A stretch of 32,682 nt of DNA, taken from positions 1 through 32,682 of the forward strand of contig JBBSJE010000052.1 of the NCBI GenBank assembly GCA_038257535.1. Direction: 5' to 3'. The notes beneath the pieces are model-generated. The model did no database searches and was not told the origin of the DNA. It worked only from the letters and a program-made list of their open reading frames with translations. Each line of letters opens with the position of its first letter. Within the stretch, counting starts at the first letter, position 1. Made by a program: the position numbers and the translations under genes. Below are positions 8,132 through 15,624 of the stretch, one piece after another. The stretch comes from JAGTJU01 sp038257535 (GTDB lineage Bacteria > Myxococcota_A > Polyangia > Fen-1088).

Positions 8132-9366
8132 AAAATGTGCCCCGCGGTGATGTAAGCGCCCAGCGGGCGCGCATCAGGTGACCAGGCAAAATCAGCGCGC
8201 ACCACAAACGTTGTTCCCTGCAGCAACCGCAAGCCGCCGCCCACGCCGTATTTCAGGCCAATGCCGCTGCCATCCAGTTCCCGGCGAGGCGAAAGGTCCG
8301 ACCAAACCCTGCCGCTGTCGAAAAAGCTCACGGCGCCCAAAGTGAACTCTTTCTTAAAAAGACGAAAGTCGAATAAGCGCGCGCGCAACTCGAGGTTGCC
8401 AAACAGCTTCACTTTGCCGTGGTAGCGCTGGGCCAAAACACCACGCAGCCCCTTCACACCGCCCATCGCGTTGGTTTCCTCAAAGCGCGCCAATTCATAA
8501 AACGGAGGGTCGCCCAGCAACAGATCGCCAACCACCCGCCCCGCAAACACCAAACGCTTGGGAATCAGTGTGTGAAAAGTGCGGCCTGTCAGGTTTAGCT
8601 GTTGATAGCCAAACGGCAGGCGATTGCCAATTTTCGGGCTCACCCGGGTTTGAAAAGTGAAGAACTGCCCGCGTGTGGGCGCCAGTTCGTTGTCCCGCGT
8701 GTCGAACACAAACATAACCTCCGACCTTGCTACATCGTGCGGCCGCTGGGTTTTGAATGCTGATTCGAAGCCTTCGGGCGGCGCCAAGAAGGCGGCTGCC
8801 AACCTTGTCTCGGGCCCAATGCGAAGCGCGTTGTGCGCGTAGGTTTGCCCCACTTCGAGGCTCCACGGTCCGTACAATTGGTAGCGCAAACGCACATGCC
8901 CTTCGGGATGCGTTCGTTGATAGCGATTTTGCTGCAGAGTTTCTGACTCGGGCGCTTCACTGGCGTTGCCGATGCCAAAAAAGTTCAGCGCGCCTTCTTT
9001 CGTCCACGCCACCCGCGCCTCCAAACGGCCTTTGCCCTGCCACAGCGCCAGATTGCGGTACAGCATGTACAGGTCCTGGTAAGGATGCGTAAGTTCGCCG
9101 TTGACGGGGCGAAACGTGATGAAGCCGCCGGCCTCCAGGCTCCAGTCGTAAGGAGGCGCTTTAGGGTTGGGCTTGGCGTAGCTGCCGAAGCCGCCCACGC
9201 CGAAGCCGTGGTCGCTGTCGCCACCCGCGAGAGGAAACGCGCCAAACTCAGCCCGGCGGGGTTTGGTGGCGTCGGTTGCCACCGGGTCTGCGGACGCGGT
9301 GGCCTGCCACGTCGTGGCCAACACACAGCCCACCAGAAGCTCGAACACCCCGCGTTCTTTCCTCAT
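8128..9366 (-). CDS. Outer-membrane beta-barrel protein, D15/BamA superfamily
   Basis: A 412-residue protein with an N-terminal signal peptide (MRKERGVFELLVGCVLATTWQATASA) and a C-terminal barrel ending in phenylalanine, the usual outer-membrane signature. The DTRDNELAPTRGQFF block and the late FFDSGRVWSD and GVGGGLRLL strands are typical of the surface-antigen (D15) superfamily. There is no room for POTRA repeats, so it is a short barrel rather than BamA itself. ATG 9366 is chosen because it starts the signal peptide; in-frame TTG and GTG codons at 9393, 9381 and 9369 would add up to nine residues. Its two tRNA neighbours lie upstream on the same strand with no clear terminator between. Substrate and role are not evident. 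Confidence 0.85.
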   Translation of the reverse strand: MRKERGVFELLVGCVLATTWQATASADPVATDATKPRRAEFGAFPLAGGDSDHGFGVGGFGSYAKPNPKAPPYDWSLEAGGFITFRPVNGELTHPYQDLYMLYRNLALWQGKGRLEARVAWTKEGALNFFGIGNASEAPESETLQQNRYQRTHPEGHVRLRYQLYGPWSLEVGQTYAHNALRIGPETRLAAAFLAPPEGFESAFKTQRPHDVARSEVMFVFDTRDNELAPTRGQFFTFQTRVSPKIGNRLPFGYQQLNLTGRTFHTLIPKRLVFAGRVVGDLLLGDPPFYELARFEETNAMGGVKGLRGVLAQRYHGKVKLFGNLELRARLFDFRLFKKEFTLGAVSFFDSGRVWSDLSPRRELDGSGIGLKYGVGGGLRLLQGTTFVVRADFAWSPDARPLGAYITAGHIF

Positions 9367-9432
9367 CACCGACCTGCTCAACCCTCCGCCCAAGGACGCA
9401 TGTTGCGACCTCTAGGGGGATCAAGTGAGTTG

Positions 9433-9505
9433 TGGGCGCGCAGGGAATCGAACCCCGAACCAACGGATTAAGAGTCCGCTGCTCTACCAGTTGAGCTACG
9501 CGCCC
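9433..9505 (-). tRNA. tRNA-Lys (CTT anticodon)
   Basis: The minus strand folds as a full cloverleaf. The acceptor stem is GGGCGCG/CGCGCCC, the D-arm GCTC...GAGC, the anticodon arm GCGGA-CTCTTAA-TCCGT with anticodon CTT (9472-9470), and the T-arm contains GGTTCGATTCC. The discriminator base is A. The 3' CCA is not encoded. Confidence 0.95.
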
Positions 9506-9537
9506 GTGTATTCAATTTTCAAAAGCCAGCTATCTTG

Positions 9538-9611
9538 TGCGCCCGGAGGGACTCGAACCCCCAGCCCTCGGCTTCGAAGGCCGATGCTCTATCCAGTTGA
9601 GCTACAGGCGC
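9538..9611 (-). tRNA. tRNA-Arg (TCG anticodon)
   Basis: The minus strand gives a complete cloverleaf. The acceptor stem GCGCCTG/CGGGCGC includes one T-G pair. The anticodon arm is TCGGC-CTTCGAA-GCCGA with anticodon TCG (9577-9575), and the T-arm contains GGTTCGAGTCC. The discriminator is A and no CCA is encoded. It lies 32 bases upstream of tRNA-Lys in the same direction, so the two are probably one transcript. Confidence 0.95.
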
Positions 9612-9711
9612 AAACGCTCGTCCGAAAGCGGGCGGTCCCGCAAGGGAACTTCTCAAAATTTGCTGAAAGTTATTAAGATTTTCCGCCCTTCCCGCCGCTC
9701 GGTAGGCGGGG

Positions 9712-9741
9712 AATGTTGCGGATCAGGGGGCCTCCTGTCAA
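9712..9741 (-). promoter_or_regulatory. Candidate sigma70-type promoter for the tRNA pair
   Basis: On the minus strand a perfect TTGACA (9741-9736) is followed after 18 bases by AACATT (9717-9712). This points toward tRNA-Arg, whose 5' end is about 100 bases further on. The -10 match is weak, so this is a candidate only. The inferred leader holds a short CCCGCC/GGCGGG inverted repeat. Confidence 0.35.
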
Positions 9742-9795
9742 GCCGCAATCGTGGGAATTTTCGCGCTGCGATTGGGGCAGGCAAGTATCGGGCCT

Positions 9796-10326
9796 TCAGC
9801 GGTAGAAGTGCCCAGGCCTTAGAGCTTCCATAATGCGAATGCGGGCGGTGTTGGGATTGTCCCGCATATCGACGTCTTTGACCCGTGCCAAGGTCGAGGT
9901 GAGCAAGTTCAAGCGGACGCGATCCGGTTCGCCGCAGGGGTGACTTGAACCGTTCTCACACAAAGCCAACGCCCGCTCGGCGGCCAGGTACGCTGTCTTG
10001 GCGTCGAAGTGTTCCGCCAGCGCCAAGCTGCGGCGCAGATGCAATCGGTGATCGGCCGGGTGCTCGGTCAACGCCGGGGCCAATGTGGCCAGCGCCCACT
10101 CGGGACGGCCGCCATCCAAGAGCAAGCTCGACAGCGCCAACGTGGGCTCAATCTCGGCCGGCGACTGCAACAGCTGCGCTTGCAGCTCGGCCAATTCCAC
10201 GCGCTGACCGGGTGCCAGATCGAGTCCTACCTTTACCTTCACATCAGGCCGGGGCAAAACCACAGCCACCGCCACAAGCGCGAAAACCGCCACATCCAAA
10301 ACGCGCGTGAGCTGCATGAACCGCAA
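9796..10326 (-). CDS. Small membrane-anchored TPR-like protein, function unknown
   Basis: This 176-residue protein begins with one hydrophobic segment (about residues 11-24, DVAVFALVAVAVVL). It then has an alanine/leucine-rich helical region resembling two to three tetratricopeptide-like helices (about 45-130), including LALSSLLLDGGRPEWALATLAPAL. I do not recognise a family. The TTG at 10326 is taken as the start because GGAAGG lies five bases upstream; ATG 10317 (residue 4) is the alternative. The likely topology is a single N-terminal anchor with a periplasmic helical domain, as in many myxobacterial TPR proteins. Its promoter would lie in the repeat-containing gap upstream. Confidence 0.7.
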   Translation of the reverse strand: MRFMQLTRVLDVAVFALVAVAVVLPRPDVKVKVGLDLAPGQRVELAELQAQLLQSPAEIEPTLALSSLLLDGGRPEWALATLAPALTEHPADHRLHLRRSLALAEHFDAKTAYLAAERALALCENGSSHPCGEPDRVRLNLLTSTLARVKDVDMRDNPNTARIRIMEALRPGHFYR

Positions 10327-10778
10327 GACTACCTTCCCTCACGCACATTTGCCAACCACCACAACGATCCCGAATTCACCCAAAACTGCGGCAAACCAGC
10401 AAAACGAGCAGCCAATCGAGCAGCCAATCGAGCAGCCAATCGAGCAGCTAATCGAGCAGCTAATCGAGATCGTTTGCCACGGACTGTGACATTTCGCCAC
10501 AGCAATGCGGCATTCTTCGCTTTACAGACTGGGCAAAGCTATGGCATCTAAAATGCTACTAAGGTCCCCGCTTAGCGATTAGCTTTTTAGTTCTAGCTTT
10601 CCCACGCCCCCGCCCCCGCGCACACAGGACCCCATCTGGAAGCAGTTTCCCCAGGCCCCCAACCACACCCCACATCCGATTGTCTTTCAGGCAAATGGTT
10701 TCAGGGTTTCCCGGTTGGCGTGTGCCTTGTGTTCTTTTTGAGCTGTAGTTCACGCCGAAATTTCGACAGGAGGAGCCG
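10327..10778. other. 452-base intergenic region between divergent genes
   Basis: No credible gene is seen here. The region separates the minus-strand TPR-like gene from the TolQ/TolR cassette and must hold promoters for both. It contains a 12-bp tandem repeat (10405-10468) and a C-rich stretch near 10600-10620. A strong Shine-Dalgarno sequence (AGGAGG, 10768-10773) precedes the first TolQ gene. I could not settle on a convincing -35/-10 pair. Confidence 0.6.
10405..10468. repeat. Tandem repeat, five 12-bp units
   Basis: Three exact copies of CGAGCAGCCAAT (10405-10440) are followed by two exact copies of CGAGCAGCTAAT (10441-10464) and a partial CGAG. The second type differs by one C-to-T change. 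The unit length is a multiple of three, but the frames across it lack start or context support, so it is read as noncoding. Confidence 0.95.
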
Positions 10779-11420
10779 ATGACCTTTCTCAAGCTGTTGG
10801 CCGATGCTTTCCACGAAGGTGGTTGGGGCATGTGGCCGATCCTATTCATCCTTGTAATCACGATTTCGATCGTGGTGGAACGCGCGGTTTATCTGCGCAA
10901 GGCCGTCATCGACAAAGAAAAGCTTGTGTCGTTGCTACGCCAGCAAATTTCGCAAGGGAACATCCAGGGCGCCATCAAGGTGTGCTCTGGCAACTCCACC
11001 CCCATGACCCGCATCATTCAAGCGGGGCTTATGCGGGCGAATCGTTCGGACGAAGAGATCGCTTCGGCCATGGACGAGGCAGGCCTTCGCGAGCTGCCCA
11101 TGATTGAAAAGCGCACGGGTTACCTGGCCATGTTGGGCAACCTCGCCACGCTGGCCGGTTTGTTGGGAACCATTTCGGGTCTCATCAAGTCGTTCGCAGG
11201 CGTTGCAGGCGTGGATCCGTCGCAAAAAGCCACACTGTTGTCCAAGGGCATCTCGGAAGCCATGAACTGCACCGCCTTCGGTCTGTTCGCGGGCATCGTG
11301 GGCTTGGCCACCTTCGCGTGGCTCAACGGCAAAACACAAAACATCCTCGACGACGTCGCCGAGGTTCGGAAAAACGTTACCAACCTGCTGGCAGGCGCGA
11401 AAGCCGCCGCCCGGGGTTAA
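10779..11420 (+). CDS. MotA/TolQ/ExbB-family proton channel protein (copy 1)
   Basis: This 213-residue inner-membrane protein belongs to the TolQ/ExbB family. It forms the pentameric stator of a proton-driven motor that moves a periplasmic partner. Transmembrane helices lie near residues 18-37, 120-142 and 165-188. The second carries LATLAGLLGTISGL and the third ISEAMNCTAFGLFAG, which contain the conserved threonines and glutamate that line the channel in ExbB. An ideal Shine-Dalgarno (AGGAGG) precedes the ATG at 10779. It heads a four-gene cassette with a second TolQ and two TolR proteins. No TonB, TolA or Pal gene is nearby, so the load of the motor is unknown. Confidence 0.92.
   Translation: MTFLKLLADAFHEGGWGMWPILFILVITISIVVERAVYLRKAVIDKEKLVSLLRQQISQGNIQGAIKVCSGNSTPMTRIIQAGLMRANRSDEEIASAMDEAGLRELPMIEKRTGYLAMLGNLATLAGLLGTISGLIKSFAGVAGVDPSQKATLLSKGISEAMNCTAFGLFAGIVGLATFAWLNGKTQNILDDVAEVRKNVTNLLAGAKAAARG
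11106..11335 (+). repeat. Direct repeat within tolQ-like copy 1
   Basis: This 230-base stretch aligns without gaps to 11789-12018 in the second TolQ gene (constant offset of 683 bases), with long exact runs such as the bases around GGCATCTCGGAAGCCATGAA. It covers the second and third membrane helices. Confidence 0.8.
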
Positions 11421-11470
11421 GTCCACTCGGTTTTTGTATCAAGCGCTAAGTTGCGAAGAGGAGATTCAGC

Positions 11471-12112
11471 ATGCACTTCATCGTTGAAATGTTCAAAGAG
11501 GGTGGCTGGGGCATGTACCCCATTTTGATCATGTTGATCATGATCGTTTGGATCACAGTCGACCGTTTGCTGGTTCTGCAGCGCTCCAAGGTCGATGTGA
11601 ACAAGCTCATGGGTCTTATCAAGGCTCAGATTGTTCAGAACAACGTTCGCGGCGCTGTTAGCACCTGCGAGCAGCTTCCTGCCCCACTCACCAAGATCAT
11701 CGCCGCCGGCCTTCGCCGTGTGGGTGGCACCGAGCACGACATTCAGCAAGCCATGGACGAGGAAGCGCTTCGTCAGCTTCCCAAGGTGGAAAAGCGCACG
11801 GGCTACTTGGCCATGTTGGGCAACTTGGCCACGTTGGCCGGCTTGTTGGGAACCATCTCGGGTCTGATCAAGTCGTTCGCTTCGGTGGCCGGCGTGGATC
11901 CCAGCATGAAGGCCACCATGCTTTCACGCGGCATCTCGGAAGCCATGAACTGCACAGCCTTCGGGTTGTTCACCGGTATCTTGGGTCTGGCCACGTTCGC
12001 GTGGCTCAACGGCAAAACCCAGGGCATTCTCGACGGCATCAACCAAGGCTCGGTGGAAGCACTGAACTTGGCGGTTGCAGGTCGTGACGGTCACCAATCT
12101 CACCAGGGCTAA
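11471..12112 (+). CDS. MotA/TolQ/ExbB-family proton channel protein (copy 2)
   Basis: This second TolQ/ExbB protein is also 213 residues. It starts MHFIVEMFKEGGWGMYPILI and keeps the same three-helix layout and the same channel blocks (GNLATLAGLLGTISGL, ISEAMNCTAFGLF). It is a clear tandem duplicate of the preceding gene, from which it is separated by 50 bases. The N-terminal halves and C-terminal tails differ while the membrane core is nearly identical. A GAGGAG Shine-Dalgarno sits upstream of the ATG at 11471. Two different TolQ subunits beside two different TolR subunits suggest either a mixed motor or two motors with separate tasks; the sequence does not decide which. Confidence 0.92.
   Translation: MHFIVEMFKEGGWGMYPILIMLIMIVWITVDRLLVLQRSKVDVNKLMGLIKAQIVQNNVRGAVSTCEQLPAPLTKIIAAGLRRVGGTEHDIQQAMDEEALRQLPKVEKRTGYLAMLGNLATLAGLLGTISGLIKSFASVAGVDPSMKATMLSRGISEAMNCTAFGLFTGILGLATFAWLNGKTQGILDGINQGSVEALNLAVAGRDGHQSHQG
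11789..12018 (+). repeat. Direct repeat within tolQ-like copy 2
   Basis: This is the partner of 11106-11335. Differences are mostly at third codon positions, with a few at amino-acid level (for example AGVAG versus ASVAG). Confidence 0.8.
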
Positions 12113-12180
12113 GGGATTAACCTCAGGATTCAACGCGGAGTGGGTGGCACAGGCCTCCCCTCCCCTACTCGGAGAAGACC

Positions 12181-12657
12181 ATGAGCGTATCCGTAGATAC
12201 CGGTGGGAAAAGCGGGAAGAAATCGGTTTCGGCCGATCTCAACCTGGTTCCTTACATCGATCTGCTCACCTGTATGGTCTCGTTTCTTCTTATCACGGCG
12301 GTGTGGACGCAATTGGCGCGGCTGGAAGTTCAGCAAAAAGGCCAAGGGCAAGCCGGCACCGATGCACCAACGGAGATCAAGGCCAAAATTATGGTCATGG
12401 TCGACGACAACGGCTACAACGTGGTGGAAAACGAGATCTCGAAGCGCATCGATAAAAAAGGCGAGGAATACGCCTACGAGGAATTGGCCACTGAGCTCAA
12501 GCGGCTCAAAGAGGCCCACCCCGACAAAAACGACATTCAATTGGCCTCTGAAGACGCAATCAAGTTCGACATCCTCATTCGTACGATGGATACAGCCTTG
12601 GCGGCGCGCTTCCCAGATGTGTCATTGATCGACAGCAGCGCGGGCGCAAGCCTGTAA
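12181..12657 (+). CDS. ExbD/TolR-family protein (copy 1)
   Basis: This 158-residue biopolymer-transport protein is the partner of the TolQ subunits. The single transmembrane helix begins LNLVPYIDLLTCMVSFLLIT, with the essential proton-carrying aspartate at D27. The rest is a periplasmic domain rich in charged residues, with a segment (KRLKEAHPDKNDIQLASEDAIKFD) like the usual TolR beta-alpha unit. A GGAG Shine-Dalgarno is seven bases before the ATG at 12181. It differs strongly from the second TolR-like gene downstream, so this pair is older or more diverged than the TolQ pair. Confidence 0.9.
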   Translation: MSVSVDTGGKSGKKSVSADLNLVPYIDLLTCMVSFLLITAVWTQLARLEVQQKGQGQAGTDAPTEIKAKIMVMVDDNGYNVVENEISKRIDKKGEEYAYEELATELKRLKEAHPDKNDIQLASEDAIKFDILIRTMDTALAARFPDVSLIDSSAGASL

Positions 12658-12673
12658 GGGCGAAGGAAATCAC

Positions 12674-13237
12674 ATGCCCATTCATGCTCCACACGCACAA
12701 CTGTATCGCTCGATAAAGCTAGAGACCGTCAGCTCGAAATTGGGCCACGGCGGTCGCAAAGCCTTATCGGAAGCGCTGAACCTGGTGGCCTACATCGACA
12801 TGATGACCATGTTGGTTATCTTCTTGTTGATGTCGTTTTCGGCCACTGGCGAAATCGTGTTCGTACAAAAGAACTTGGTTTTGCCCGACGCCCAGAACTG
12901 GACCGACCTGGAACGTGCGCCCATCATCGGCGTTACCCCAGACTTGGTCATGCTGGACGGCCAACAAGTTGCCACGGGGGAAGAGCTTCTGCGCGATTCC
13001 GCCACCGGCGACTCCAAAATCACCGAGCTTCACGATCGTTTGGTGACCCTGAAAAACAACTACAAGCTAACCCACCCCAACGAAGAGTTTCCTGGGCTTT
13101 TGATTCTGCAAGCTGACAAGGCTGTTGAGTTTAAAGCGCTCAAGAAGATTCTCTACACCACGGCGGTGGCTGGCTACCAGAACCTGAACTTTGCGGTTCA
13201 GCCAAAGGCCAAGGCGGGCGCAGCAGCAGCGGAATGA
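12674..13237 (+). CDS. ExbD/TolR-family protein (copy 2)
   Basis: This 187-residue protein begins with an N-terminal cytoplasmic tail of about 33 residues. A single membrane helix then follows, containing LNLVAYIDMMTMLVIFLLM with the channel aspartate at D42. The periplasmic domain includes LLILQADKAVEFKALKKILYTTAVAGY, a typical TolR/ExbD pattern, and ends in an Ala-rich tail. AAGGA lies just upstream of the ATG at 12674, 16 bases after the previous stop, so it is co-transcribed with the three genes before it. A likely terminator follows. It is the last gene of the motor cassette. Confidence 0.9.
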   Translation: MPIHAPHAQLYRSIKLETVSSKLGHGGRKALSEALNLVAYIDMMTMLVIFLLMSFSATGEIVFVQKNLVLPDAQNWTDLERAPIIGVTPDLVMLDGQQVATGEELLRDSATGDSKITELHDRLVTLKNNYKLTHPNEEFPGLLILQADKAVEFKALKKILYTTAVAGYQNLNFAVQPKAKAGAAAAE

Positions 13238-13287
13238 CCACTTTGATCCGCACAACGGATCGAAGCGAATCAGCTGCAGTGACCTAT

Positions 13288-13333
13288 CAGCACCCTCGCC
13301 TCGCCTTTGCGCGAGCCGGGGGTGTTGCTTTTT
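13288..13333 (+). terminator. Probable rho-independent terminator of the TolQ/TolR cassette
   Basis: The stem pairs CACCC...CTCGC with GCGAG...GGGTG across a short loop (CTTTGC), with mismatches in the middle, and ends in CTTTTT. It lies about 50 bases after the last TolR stop and before the HEAT lipoprotein gene. Confidence 0.6.
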
Positions 13334-13390
13334 GTGGGCGATTGAACGATGGGCTCAGGCGCGTGCATGGCGCGACATCGAGGGGAATGC

Positions 13391-14974
13391 ATGATCAAGA
13401 ACACGTTTGTGGTGCGATTGGGTTTGGTGGCAGCAATGTCTGGTTTGGCGGCGGGGGCGTTGACCCTAGGCGCCTGCGACGATCCTGCCGATCCAAAAAC
13501 CTGGGCCAAGAAGCTGGGCAACTTGCGAACACGCAAAGAAGCCTTGGACAACCTGGCGCGCATGGAGCCAGAAAAGGCCAAGGCGGCGCTGCCCGAGTTG
13601 CGCGCCCTGTTTGAAGAAACCAAAGATCCGAACCACTTGCGCGCCATTGCGCGGTTAAAAGATCCTTCAACGGTGGACGTCTTTGTAGGTCAGCTTGAGT
13701 ACGACTCGGACAATTTCGAGAACGCGATGGTGGCTGCCGGGTTCTTGGGCGACATGAAAGCGAAGTCGGCCGCGCCCGCTTTGGCAAAGGCCGCGGAAAA
13801 GCCGCTGCCTATCAAATCGCGGGCCAATCAAGTGCGCTTGGCTGCGGTGCGGGCTCTGGCGCACATCAACGACCGCTCCACCACCCCAACGCTAACGAAG
13901 CTGCTCATAACCTCGGCTGACGAACAAGATTTTCTGCTGAACAAAACCGCCGCGTTGGCGCTTGCTGAGATGCAGGATCCTGCCGCCATTCCGGCGTTGA
14001 TCCAGGGGTTGTTTATCACCGGCCGAGGCACCAACCTGTTCCAAGAGAGCCGGTTGGCACTGGTGCGTGTGGGAGAACCCGCGATCGATCCGCTGATCGA
14101 ACTGATGGAAGGCAAAAACAAGGACGTCTCGGCCATGGCCAAGGCGCTCAACTTCGACGGGCTGACGCCTGGCGTGGTTCCCTTTAAGGCGGCTTACGTG
14201 CTGGGCGACATCCGATCCCCTAAGGCTGTGCCGGCGCTGTTGGCCCTACTCAAACGTCCCAAAACCGGCGGGGAGCATTCTGAAGCCCTGCTTTCGCTGG
14301 GCAAGATTGGCACATCAGAGGCCGTGGACACGCTGTTGTCGGTTTTGCAAGACGACAAGCGCGATTGGAAGCTGCGTTTGGCGGCGTCAAGCGGCTTGTT
14401 TTTGGCGGGCGATGCGCGCGCCGTGGGCCCGCTGCTCGCAACCGCCAAGGCTGGCTACGTGACGATTGAAGGGGAAAAAGCGTCAGACCTGCGGGCGGCC
14501 GCGGCTGTTGACTTCGCGCGCTTGGCCGGCAAAGACCAGTACGACGCTTTCAAAGCGTTGTTCGACAACGAAACCGAAGTTCAAGGTGTGTTTGGCGAAG
14601 CGCTGGATCGCATGCAAGTGGCACGGGACTGCGACAAAGACATCGCTTGCTACGGCAAAGTGCTGGCCGATCCTTCGGCCACGCGGGCCGAAAAAGCCGC
14701 GGTGGCCATCGGCCTTTCGGGCGATCCCAAAGCGGGCATTCCCCTGCTTTTGAGCGCGCTCAAACCCGTGAAGACCCTGCAGCAAGATCGCTACGCCGCC
14801 CATGACGCCCTGCTGTTGGCGCTGGCACGCCTGGCCGACAAGTCATGCGTTGAATGCGTCAAAAAGCTTGAGGAGCAGATCGAAGCGGATCGAAGCGCGG
14901 TTCGCCTACCAGGCGCCATCCGCCAGTTGGGCGAAGCGCAGGTGGTTTTGGCCGTGATCCAGAACAAAGGCTAA
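13391..14974 (+). CDS. HEAT-repeat lipoprotein
   Basis: This is a 527-residue protein with a lipoprotein signal peptide. MIKNTFVVRL is followed by a hydrophobic core and the lipobox LGAC, so C29 would be the acylated residue. The next two residues are Asp-Asp. The mature part is built from HEAT-like helical repeats throughout, such as AAPALAKAAEKP, AAIPALIQGL, AVPALLALLKRP, AVDTLLSVLQDD and AGIPLLLSALKP. ATG 13391 is chosen because it begins the signal peptide and has AGGGG six to seven bases upstream; the frame extends to 13349 without support. It follows the TolQ/TolR cassette but is separated from it by a terminator. HEAT proteins are usually binding scaffolds; no partner can be named. Confidence 0.85.
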   Translation: MIKNTFVVRLGLVAAMSGLAAGALTLGACDDPADPKTWAKKLGNLRTRKEALDNLARMEPEKAKAALPELRALFEETKDPNHLRAIARLKDPSTVDVFVGQLEYDSDNFENAMVAAGFLGDMKAKSAAPALAKAAEKPLPIKSRANQVRLAAVRALAHINDRSTTPTLTKLLITSADEQDFLLNKTAALALAEMQDPAAIPALIQGLFITGRGTNLFQESRLALVRVGEPAIDPLIELMEGKNKDVSAMAKALNFDGLTPGVVPFKAAYVLGDIRSPKAVPALLALLKRPKTGGEHSEALLSLGKIGTSEAVDTLLSVLQDDKRDWKLRLAASSGLFLAGDARAVGPLLATAKAGYVTIEGEKASDLRAAAAVDFARLAGKDQYDAFKALFDNETEVQGVFGEALDRMQVARDCDKDIACYGKVLADPSATRAEKAAVAIGLSGDPKAGIPLLLSALKPVKTLQQDRYAAHDALLLALARLADKSCVECVKKLEEQIEADRSAVRLPGAIRQLGEAQVVLAVIQNKG

Positions 14975-14975
14975 A

Positions 14976-15004
14976 GCGCCTGAGGTCCACTCGGACCCAG
15001 GCGC
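14976..15004. terminator. Strong hairpin between convergent genes
   Basis: GCGCCTG-A-GGTCC pairs with GGACC-CAGGCGC around the loop ACTC, with one bulged A. It lies directly after the HEAT gene stop and before the convergent queF stop. On the minus strand it is followed by TTT only, so it is a plausible but imperfect bidirectional terminator. Confidence 0.55.
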
Positions 15005-15034
15005 GGCCTGACCGCAAGCCGCCCGCATGTCCTC

Positions 15035-15445
15035 CTAACGGCGCTTTGACTTGCGCTTGATTTTGCCGGCCGGTGCCTCGTAACTGGCCAGCACGGTGGT
15101 GTGAATGCCACCGCGTATGTTGAAATCACCTTCGATGTGGGCCCAGCGTGGTTGCGTTGCCGCCACCAAGTCGTCGAGAATCTTGTTGGTGACAGCTTCG
15201 TGAAAGCCCCCCTCTTCCCGGTATGACCACAAGTACAGCTTCCAGGATTTCAACTCGACGCACACCTCGTTAGGAACGTATTGCAGCCGAATGGTGGCGA
15301 AATCGGGTTGGCCGGTCTTCGGACACAAACATGTGAACTCCGACGTTTCGAATGAAATGGTGTAGTCGCGCTCGGGGTTGGGATTGGGGAAGGTTTCCAG
15401 ATCGCGCGAGGGCGCTCGCATGTTTTTGGGAATGGTTTTACTCAC
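15035..15445 (-). CDS. queF: NADPH-dependent 7-cyano-7-deazaguanine reductase (QueF, short type)
   Basis: QueF reduces preQ0 to preQ1 in queuosine biosynthesis. The 136-residue product is the short, single-domain type. LETFPNPNPERDY near residues 16-28 is followed by FTCLCPKTGQPDF with the catalytic cysteine at C41, and ELKSWKLYLWSYREEGGFHE holds the NADPH/substrate block. The Lys-rich tail is ordinary. The frame is open upstream to 15652, but the extra 69 residues do not resemble QueF. GTG 15445 is chosen because it gives the usual VSK-type N-terminus; ATG 15421 is the alternative. No other queuosine gene is nearby, and the gene is probably transcribed alone. Confidence 0.92.
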   Translation of the reverse strand: MSKTIPKNMRAPSRDLETFPNPNPERDYTISFETSEFTCLCPKTGQPDFATIRLQYVPNEVCVELKSWKLYLWSYREEGGFHEAVTNKILDDLVAATQPRWAHIEGDFNIRGGIHTTVLASYEAPAGKIKRKSKRR

Positions 15446-15482
15446 AGGCCCACAATAGCGCCTTCGGTGCCCGCGTGCCGAG

Positions 15483-15496
15483 AACCACATGTGGTT
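15483..15496. promoter_or_regulatory. Perfect 14-bp palindrome, possible operator
   Basis: AACCACATGTGGTT is a perfect palindrome in the roughly 200-base divergent region between queF and the cupredoxin-like gene. It lies 37 bases upstream of the chosen queF start. Binding by a dimeric regulator is inference. Confidence 0.4.
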
Positions 15497-15564
15497 GCTT
15501 TCGTGCCCGACGGCGCGCTTGCGCTGGCCGGTTACATAACCTGCACTTGACCCGCGCTGAACTG

Positions 15565-15593
15565 TTGCCACTGGAAGCGTTCGCAGGTAAAAA
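15565..15593 (+). promoter_or_regulatory. Probable sigma70 promoter of the cupredoxin-like gene
   Basis: TTGCCA (15565-15570, five of six consensus bases) and TAAAAA (15588-15593, four of six) are separated by exactly 17 bases. The predicted start near 15600 lies 45 bases before the ATG at 15645. Confidence 0.5.
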
Positions 15594-15607
15594 CGAGGCG
15601 GGCTAAC

Positions 15608-15624
15608 GTCTGAAGGTTTCAGAC
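15608..15624. promoter_or_regulatory. Perfect inverted repeat just after the predicted transcription start
   Basis: GTCTGAA-GGT-TTCAGAC has seven-base arms and a three-base centre. At about +8 to +24 of the predicted transcript it could be an operator or a leader hairpin near the ribosome binding site. Confidence 0.45.

Noticed and set aside
8120..8140. Terminator between the convergent ubiA and outer-membrane protein genes
   Set aside because: The two stop codons overlap by four bases and no hairpin with a T-tract is visible.
10307..10489. Small plus-strand frame across the 12-bp repeat (EQPIEQPIEQ-type peptide)
   Set aside because: No Shine-Dalgarno, it overlaps the 5' end of the minus-strand gene, and the periodic peptide is just the repeat being read in one of its frames.
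10600..10660. G-quadruplex potential on the minus strand (G-runs opposite the C-rich stretch)
   Set aside because: Only three closely spaced G-runs are evident, with the fourth further away. This is weak and common in GC-rich DNA.
10716..10730. Possible sigma54 (-24/-12) promoter before the TolQ/TolR cassette
   Set aside because: TGGC and TTG have the right spacing, but the -12 element reads GT instead of the essential GC.
10559..10861. Minus-strand frame of 100 codons overlapping the first TolQ gene start
   Set aside because: It runs antisense into a certain gene, has no family resemblance, and its composition reflects the C-rich intergenic stretch.
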